64,000 nt of DNA, taken from Rebecca billardiae RCC1528. Taxonomy: Eukaryota > Haptophyta. The notes beneath the pieces are model-generated. The model saw only the letters and a program-made list of their open reading frames with translations. It was not told the DNA's origin and made no database searches. This document shows, piece by piece, positions 12,801 to 21,800 of this stretch. Both the position numbers and the translations under genes were made by a program. Each line of letters opens with the position of its first letter. Position 1 is the first letter of the stretch. The stretch is from positions 1,426,001-1,490,000 of the forward strand of contig OZ251233.1 of NCBI GenBank assembly GCA_965240325.2, read 5' to 3'.

Positions 12801-15800
12801 AAGGCGACGTCGGAGATACGCCGGGCGTGAGCGCCGACACGGCCTGCACGGGCTCCTCGCCCGCATCCGCGTCCGTCGTGACGCGGATGGACACGGCGAT
12901 GGTGCCGTCCGCGTTCGTCGTCACACCAGCGAGACTCAGCCGCGACGCGTCCACGCCCAGCTGAGCAGCCAGAGCACTCAGCATGTCGCCGCTCTCCGGC
13001 ACGAACTCCGCCGCAGACATGTCCAGCGTCAGCGCGAACACCGAGCTGCCCGTCGCGGGCGGAGGCGACGGCGGCGCGGGCGGTGGATCGGGCGGCGACG
13101 GCGGAGGCGATGGCGGCGGGCGACGAGGCGGCGACGGCGGCGGGCTGCGCATCGGCGAAGGCGGCGGCGGAGGCGGCGAGGGCGGCGTGTGCGAACGGAC
13201 CGGCTCGACCACAGGCACGCCCAGCGCGCGCGACAGCTCCGCGAGGTCGGTCGGCGAGTCAGGCGTGGCACCCGGCGTCAACGCCGTCACCGCGTCCACA
13301 ACAACATCTCCCGACGTCGAGTCCGTCCGCACCGTGATCACCACGTCGAGCAAGCCACTCCCTGTCTCCACGGTGCGCTCCACCGCGAGCTGGCTCGCGT
13401 CGACACCCAGCTGAGCCGCAAGCGCTGCCAGCACGCTCTCCGTCGCGCCGTCGAACTGCGCGCTCGTCACGTTCAGCGTCAACGCCACGTACTGCACACT
13501 GCCGTCCGACCCAGGCGGCGACGACGGCGGCGACGGCGGCGGCGGTGGCGCTGAAGGGGGAGCGGGCGGCGAGGGCGGTGGCGACGGCAGCGATGGCGGC
13601 GACGGTGGCGGCGACGGCGGCACGTGCGCGTGTGGCGACGTCACTACAGACACGCCCAGACTCGCCGACAGCTCCTCCAGGCTCGCAGGCGAAGCCTCCG
13701 TCGCGCCAGGCGTCAGCACGCCCACCGGGTCCACCACGGGCACCTCGCCCAGAAGCGGCGATGTCGTCAGCTTGAACTCAACCGACACACTGCCGTCCGT
13801 GTTCGTCCCCACCGACTCGACGACCACGCGCTCCGGAGCGATGCCCAGCTCGGCCGCGATGGCCGTGCGCACGGCGTCGCTCGCCGCCGTGAACTCGGCC
13901 TCGCTCACATCCAGCGTGAGCGAGACGTACTGGTTGCTCACGATGCTGCTGCCACCGCCCGGCGGCGGCGACGGCGGAAGCGGTGGCGACGGCGGCGACG
14001 GCGGAGGCATCGGCAGGGGCAATGGTGGATCAGGTGGCGACGGCGGGCTCGACGGTGCCGGCGGCGGCGAAGGCGGCACGTGTGCGCGGGCTGCCCCCGC
14101 CAACGGCACGCCCAGCTGCGCGGACAGCTCCTCAAGGCTCGACGTCGACCCGTCTGTGCCGCCAGGCGTGAGCACGGACACAGGCTCCACCACGGTCTCG
14201 CCCGCTGCCGTCGTCAGCGTGAATACCACCTCGAGGACGCCGTCCTCGCCCTCGGTCGTCCCACTCACGCTCAGGCGGTCCGCGTGCACGCCAAGCTCGG
14301 CCGCGAGCGCATCGAGCAAGGCTGCACTCGCCGCGTCGAAGTCGTCCGCGCTCATCTCCACGCTCAGCACGAATGGCGACTCGAGATCAGCCGGAGGCAG
14401 CGGCGGCGACGGCGGCGGCGACGGCGGCGTGCGGCTCGACGGGTCCTCCACCACAGGCACGCCCAAAATCGTCGACAGCTCCGCAAGGCTCGAAGGCGAC
14501 GTCGGAGATACGCCGGGCGTGAGCGCCGACACGGCCTGCACGGGCTCCTCGCCCGCATCCGCGTCCGTCGTGACGCGGATGGACACGGCGATGGTGCCGT
14601 CCGCGTTCGTCGTCACACCAGCGAGACTCAGCCGCGACGCGTCCACGCCCAGCTGAGCAGCCAGAGCACTCAGCATGTCGCCGCTCTCCGGCACGAACTC
14701 CGCCGCAGACATGTCCAGCGTCAGCGCGAACACCGAGCTGCCCGTCGCGGGCGGAGGCGACGGCGGCGCGGGCGGTGGATCGGGCGGCGACGGCGGAGGC
14801 GATGGCGGCGGGCAACGAGGCGGCGACGGCGGCGGGCTGCGCATCGGCGAAGGCGGCGGCGGAGGCGGCGAGGGCGGCGTGTGCGAACGGACCGGCTCGA
14901 CCACAGGCACGCCCAGCGCGCGCGACAGCTCCGCGAGGTCGGTCGGCGAATCAGGCGTGGCACCCGGCGTCAACGCCGTCACCGCGTCCACAACAACATC
15001 TCCCGACGTCGAGTCCGTCCGCACCGTGATCACCACGTCGAGCAAGCCACTCCCTGTCTCCACGGTGCGCTCCACCGCGAGCTGGCTCGCGTCGACACCC
15101 AGCTGAGCCGCAAGCGCTGCCAGCACGCTCTCCGTCGCGCCGTCGAACTGCGCGCTCGTCACGTTCAGCGTCAACGCCACGTACTGCACACTGCCGCCCG
15201 ACCCAGGCGGCGGCGACGGCGGTGACGGCGGCGGCGGTGGCGCTGACGGCGCAGCGGGCGGCGAGGGCGGTGGCGACGGCAGCGATGGCGGCGACGGTGG
15301 CGGCGACGGCGGCACGTGCGCGTGTGGCGACGTCAGCACAGACACGCCCAGACTCGCCGACAGCTCCTCCAGGCTCGCAGGCGAAGCCTCCGTCGCGCCG
15401 GGCGTCAGCACGCCCACCGGGTCCACCACGGGCACCTCGCCCAGAAGCGGCGATGTCGTCAGCTTGAACGCAACCGACACACTGCCGTCCGTGTTCGTCC
15501 CCACCGACTCGACGACCACGCGCTCCGGAGCGATGCCCAGCTCGGCCGCGATGGCCGTGCGCACGGCGTCGCTCGCCGCCGTGAACTCGGCCTCGCTCAC
15601 ATCCAGCGTGAGCGAGACGTACTGGTTGCTCACGATGCTGCTGCCACCGCCCGGCGGCGGCGACGGCGGAAGCGGTGGCGACAGCGGCGACGGCGGAGGC
15701 ATCGGCAGGGGCGATGGTGGATCAGGTGGCGACGGCGGGCTCGACGGTGCCGGCGGCGGCGAAGGCGGCACGTGTGCGCGGGCTGCCCCCGCCAACGGCA

Positions 15801-18800
15801 CGCCCAGCTGCGCGGACAGCTCCTCAAGGCTCGACGTCGACCCGTCTGTGCCGCCAGGCGTGAGCACGGACACAGGCTCCACCACGGCCTCGCCCTCTGC
15901 CGTCGTCAGCGTGAATACCACCTCGAGGACGCCGTCCTCGCCCTCGGTCGTCCCACTCACGCTCAGGCGGTCCGCGTGCACGCCAAGCTCGGCCGCGAGC
16001 GCATCGAGCAAGGCTGCACTCGCCGCGTCGAAGTCGTCCGCGCTCATCTCCACGCTCAGCACGAATGGCGACTCGAGATCAGCCGGAGGCAGCGGCGGCG
16101 ACGGCGGCGGCGACGGCGGCGTGCGGCTCGACGGGTCCTCCACCACAGGCACGCCCAAAATCGTCGACAGCTCCGCAAGGCTCGAAGGCGACGTCGGAGA
16201 TACGCCGGGCGTGAGCGCCGACACGGCCTGCACGGGCTCCTCGCCCGCATCCGCGTCCGTCGTGACGCGGATGGACACGGCGATGGTGCCGTCCGCGTTC
16301 GTCGTCACACCAGCGAGACTCAGCCGCGACGCGTCCACGCCCAGCTGAGCAGCCAGAGCACTCAGCATGTCGCCGCTCTCCGGCACGAACTCCGCCGCAG
16401 ACATGTCCAGCGTCAGCGCGAACACCGAGCTGCCCGTCGCGGGCGGAGGCGACGGCGGCGCGGGCGGTGGATCGGGCGGCGACGGCGGAGGCGATGGCGG
16501 CGGGCGACGAGGCGGCGGCGGTGGCATGCTGGGCAGTGGTGGCGGTAGAGGCGGCGACGAGCTGGGTGGCTGCGGTGGCGGCGCCGGCGGAAGCGGGGGG
16601 GGCAACGGCTCGGTGCGTGGCGGAGGCGGCTGGTGGGGCGGCGCGCTTGGAGGCGGTCGCGGTGGCGACGTGGGCGGTGGCCGCGGGGGCTGGCTCGGCG
16701 GCGGCGGTGGCGGCGGAGACGGCGGCGGAGACGGTGGCGCAGGCGGCGGCAGGGGCTCCGTGCGTGGCGGAGGCGGCGGTGAGGGCGGTGGGCTCGGCAG
16801 TGGGCGCGGCGGTGGGCTTGGCGGTGGCACGGGTGGCGCGGCAGGCGGCACTGGTGGTGGTGAGTCCGGGGTCGCAGGAGGCGGCGACCAAGGCGGGGGC
16901 ATCGGAGGCGGTGAGGGCGGAGGGGCCGGCGGTGGGGCCGGCGGCAGACGCGGCGGCGGTGGGCGGGGAGGCAGGCCGGGTGGCGGGCTCGGTGGCGGCG
17001 AAGGTGGGGGCCTTGGCGGTGGAGGAGAGGGTGGTGGGGTTGGCGGTTGGATTGGCGGCGGTGACGGCGGCGGAGACGGCGGCGGGCTTGGCGGTGGGTT
17101 CGGCGGCGGGCTAGGGGGCGGGCTTGGCGGTGGAGGTGACGGCGGAGGGCTCGGTGGCGGGCTCGGCGGTGGGCTCGGTGGCGGGCTCGGCGGTGGTGAT
17201 GGCGGCGAAATGGGCGGCGGGCTCGGCGGAGGGCTTGGCGGTGGGCTGGGCGGCGGGACTGGCGGTGGCTTGGGCGGTGGGCTCGGTGGTGGCTTGGGCG
17301 GTGGGCTCGGTGGCGGCGATGGCGGCGGGCTCGGCGGCGGGCTCGGCGGCGGTGATGGTGGTGGACTCGGCGGTGGTGATGGCGGCGGGCTGGGTGGCGG
17401 TGATGGTGGCGGGCTCGGCGGCGGCGAGGGCGGGGGGCTCGGCGGCGGGCTTGGAGGTGGGCTGGGCGGCGGCGAGGGCGGTGGGCTAGGCGGCGGTGAG
17501 GGTGGTGGGCTTGGTGGTGGGCTTGGCGGTGGCGAAGGAGGCGGACTCGGCGGCGGAGATGGCGGGGGGCTCGGCGGTGGGCTTGGTGGCGGCGACGGTG
17601 GTGGGCTGGGCGGCGGGCTCGGCGGTGGCGACGGCGGTGGGCTCGGTGGCGGGCTCGGCGGCGGGCTGGGTGGCGGGCTCGGCGGTGGTGACGGCGGTGG
17701 CGATGGCGGCGGACTAGGTGGCGGTGACGGCGGCGGACTGGGTGGCGGGCTGGGCGGTGGTGATGGCGGTGGGCTCGGCGGCGGTGATGGCGGCGGGCTC
17801 GGCGGCGGCGACGGCGGTGGGCTCGGCGGTGGTGAAGGCGGCGGGCTCGGTGGTGGCGACGGCGGTGGGGACGGCGGCGGGCTCGGTGGTGGGCTAGGCG
17901 GCGGGCTCGGCGGCGGTGAGGGCGGCGGGCTCGGCGGTGGGCTGGGCGGCGGGCTTGGAGGCGGTGACGGTGGCGGGCTCGGAGGCGGGCTCGGCGGCGG
18001 GCTAGGCGGTGGCGACGGTGGTGGCGAGGGCGGTGGGCTGGGCGGTGGGCTGGGCGGTGGGCTCGGCGGCGGTGAAGGTGGCGGTGAGGGCGGCGGTGAG
18101 GGCGGTGGGCTCGGAGGTGGACTGGGCGGCGGGCTCGGCGGTGGCGAGGGCGGTGGCGACGGCGGCGGCACCGGCGGCGGGCTGGGCGGCGGACTTGGCG
18201 GCGGGCTCGGCGGCGGTGAAGGCGGCGGTGAGGGCGGCGGTGAGGGCGGCGGTGAGGGCGGTGGGCTCGGAGGTGGGCTGGGCGGCGGGCTCGGGGGTGG
18301 CGACGGTGGTGGCGAGGGCGGTGGGCTCGGAGGCGGGCTCGGCGGCGGGCTCGGCGGCGGCGAGGGCGGCGGTGAGGGCGGCGGCGAGGGCGGCGGTGAA
18401 GGCGGTGGGCTGGGAGGTGGGCTCGGCGGTGGGCTCGGCGGTGGGCTCGGCGGTGGCGACGGTGGTGGCGAGGGCGGTGGGCTCGGAGGCGGGCTGGGTG
18501 GTGGGCTCGGCGGCGGTGAAGGTGGCGGTGAGGGCGGCGGTGAGGGCGGTGGGCTCGGCGGCGGGCTCGGCGGCGGGCTTGGCGGCGGGCTCGGCGGCGG
18601 TGAGGGCGGCGGTGAAGGCGGTGGGCTGGGAGGTGGGCTCGGCGGTGGGCTCGGCGGTGGGCTCGGGGGTGGCGACGGTGGTGGTGACGGCGGTGGCGAG
18701 GGCGGTGGGCTCGGCGGTGGGCTCGGCGGCGGTGAGGGCGGCGGTGAGGGCGGCGGTGAGGGCGGTGGGCTCGGAGGTGGGCTGGGCGGCGGGCTCGGGG

Positions 18801-21800
18801 GTGGCGACGGTGGTGGCGAGGGCGGTGGGCTCGGAGGCGGGCTCGGCGGCGGGCTCGGCGGCGGCGAGGGCGGCGGGCTCGGCGGCGGTGAGGGCGGCGG
18901 TGAAGGCGGTGGGCTGGGAGGTGGGCTCGGCGGTGGGCTCGGCGGTGGGCTCGGCGGTGGCGACGGTGGTGGTGACGGCGGTGGGCTCGGCGGTGGGCTC
19001 GGCGGCGGTGAGGGCGGCGGTGAGGGCGGCGGTGAAGGCGGTGGGCTGGGAGGTGGGCTTGGCGGTGGGCTTGGCGGTGGGCTCGGCGGTGGCGACGGTG
19101 GTGGCGAGGGCGGTGGGCTGGGCGGCGGGCTGGGTGGTGGGCTCGGCGGCGGGGAAGGTGGTGGTGAGGGCGGCGGTGAGGGCGGTGGGCTCGGCGGCGG
19201 GCTCGGCGGCGGGCTTGGCGGCGGTGAGGGCGGCGGTGAAGGCGGTGGGCTGGGAGGTGGGCTCGGCGGTGGGCTCGGCGGTGGGCTCGGTGGTGGCGAC
19301 GGTGGTGGCGACGGCGGTGGGCTCGGAGGCGGGCTCGGCGGCGGGCTCGGCGGCGGCGAGGGCGGCGGCGAGGGCGGCGGTGAGGGCGGCGGGCTCGGAG
19401 GCGGGCTCGGAGGCGGGCTCGGCGGTGGCGAGGGCGGTGGCGAGGGCGGTGGGCTCGGCGGTGGGGTGGGAGGCGGACTGGGCGGCGGTGAAGGCGGCGG
19501 TGAGGGCGGCGGTGAGGGCGGTGGGCTGGGTGGCGGGCTGGGTGGCGGCCTTGGCGGCGGCGACGGCGGCGGCGACGGGGGCGGGCTTGGCGGCGGGCTC
19601 GGTGGTGGCGATGGTGGTGGGCTCGGTGGAGGGCTCGGCGGTGGGCTCGGTGGTGGTGATGGTGGCGGGCTTGGTGGCGGGCTGGGCGGCGGGCTGGGCG
19701 GCGGGCTGGGTGGTGGGGATGGCGGCGGCGGCGATGGAGGAGGACTCGGCGGTGGGCTTGGCGGTGGGCTGGGGGGCGGACTCGGTGGTGGTGATGGTGG
19801 CGGAGATGGCGGTGGGCTGGGCGGCGGTCTGGGCGGCGGGCTCGGTGGCGGGCTGGGTGGTGGTGATGGCGGTGGGCTCGGTGGTGGCGACGGTGGCGGG
19901 CTCGGTGGTGGGCTCGGTGGTGGCGGGCTCGGCGGTGGGCTCGGCGGTGGGCTCGGCGGTGGCGACGGGGGCGGGCTCGGCGGCGGGCTGGGTGGTGGCG
20001 ATGGTGGCGGGCTTGGTGGTGGGCTTGGCGGTGGGCTCGGTGGTGGCGATGGTGGTGGGCTTGGCGGTGGGCTGGGTGGCGGGGACGGCGGCGGGCTCGG
20101 CGGTGGCGAGGGCGGCGGTGGCGACGGGGGGGGGCTGGGCGGTGGGCTCGGCGGTGGCGATGGTGGCGGGCTCGGTGGCGGGCTCGGCGGGGGGCTGGGC
20201 GGCGGGCTGGGTGGCGGAGACGGCGGTGGGCTCGGCGGAGGGCTGGGCGGTGGTGATGGCGGCGGGCTCGGTGGTGGCGATGGTGGCGGGCTCGGTGGTG
20301 GGCTCGGAGGTGGCGGGCTCGGTGGCGGGCTTGGCGGTGGAGAGGGTGGTGGCGACGGCGGCGGGCTTGGCGGAGGGCTCGGTGGTGGGGACGGCGGTGG
20401 ACTCGGCGGTGGGCTGGGTGGCGGGCTCGGCGGTGGGCTCGGCGGTGGCGACGGCGGCGGGCTGGGTGGTGGGCTCGGTGGCGGGGACGGCGGCGGGCTC
20501 GGCGGTGGCGAGGGCGGTGGTGGCGATGGAGGTGGGCTGGGCGGCGGGCTCGGCGGTGGCGATGGTGGTGGGCTCGGTGGCGGGCTGGGCGGAGGGCTGG
20601 GCGGAGGGCTCGGCGGTGGGCTCGGCGGCGGTGACGGTGGCGGAGACGGTGGTGGACTCGGCGGCGGGCTCGGCGGCGGAGGTGACGGTGGTGGGCTCGG
20701 TGGAGGGCTCGGTGGTGGCGACGGTGGTGGTGATGGCGGCGGGCTCGGTGGTGGCGACGGTGGTGGGCTCGGTGGTGGGCTCGGTGGTGGCGGGCTCGGC
20801 GGTGGGCTCGGCGGTGGGCTCGGCGGTGGCGACGGGGGCGGGCTCGGCGGCGGGCTTGGTGGTGGTGATGGTGGTGGGCTCGGTGGCGGGCTCGGCGGTG
20901 GGCTCGGCGGTGGCGATGGTGGCGGGCTTGGTGGTGGGCTGGGTGGCGGGGACGGCGGCGGGCTCGGCGGTGGCGAGGGTGGCGGTGGCGACGGAGGTGG
21001 GCTGGGCGGTGGGCTCGGCGGTGGCGATGGTGGCGGGCTCGGTGGCGGGCTCGGCGGAGGGCTCGGCGGCGGGCTGGGCGGCGGGCTCGGTGGCGGAGAC
21101 GGCGGTGGAGACGGTGGCGGGCTGGGCGGCGGGCTCGGTGGTGGCGATGGTGGCGGGCTCGGTGGTGGGCTCGGAGGCGGCGGGCTCGGTGGAGGGCTTG
21201 GCGGTGGGGAGGGCGGTGGCGACGGCGGCGGGCTTGGCGGCGGGCTCGGCGGCGGTGAGGGCGGCGGTGAAGGCGGTGGGCTGGGTGGCGGGCTCGGCGG
21301 TGGGGTCGGCGGTGGCGACGGCGGTGGGCTTGGTGGTGGGCTCGGTGGCGGGGACGGCGGCGGGCTCGGCGGTGGCGAGGGCGGCGGTGGCGATGGAGGT
21401 GGGCTGGGCGGCGGGCTCGGCGGTGGCGATGGTGGTGGGCTCGGTGGCGGGCTGGGCGGAGGACTCGGAGGAGGGCTCGGCGGTGGGCTCGGCGGCGGTG
21501 ACGGTGGCGGAGACGGTGGTGGACTCGGCGGCGGGCTCGGCGGCGGAGGCGACGGTGGTGGGCTCGGTGGAGGGCTCGGTGGTGGCGACGGTGGTGGCGA
21601 TGGCGGCGGGCTCGGTGGTGGCGACGGTGGTGGGCTCGGTGGTGGGCTCGGTGGTGGCGGGCTCGGCGGTGGGCTCGGCGGTGGGCTCGGCGGCGGCGAT
21701 GGTGGCGGGCTCGGCGGTGGGCTCGGTGGCGGGGAGGGCGGTGGGCTCGGAGGCGGGCTGGGTGGCGGGCTGGGTGGCGGGCTCGGTGGCGGCGATGGTG

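Noticed and set aside
604-16548. Long plus-strand Arg/His-rich and Ser/Thr-rich frames across the tandem units
   Set aside because: They are complements of the real domain-encoding frame and have no fold-like pattern; they stay open because of GC content.
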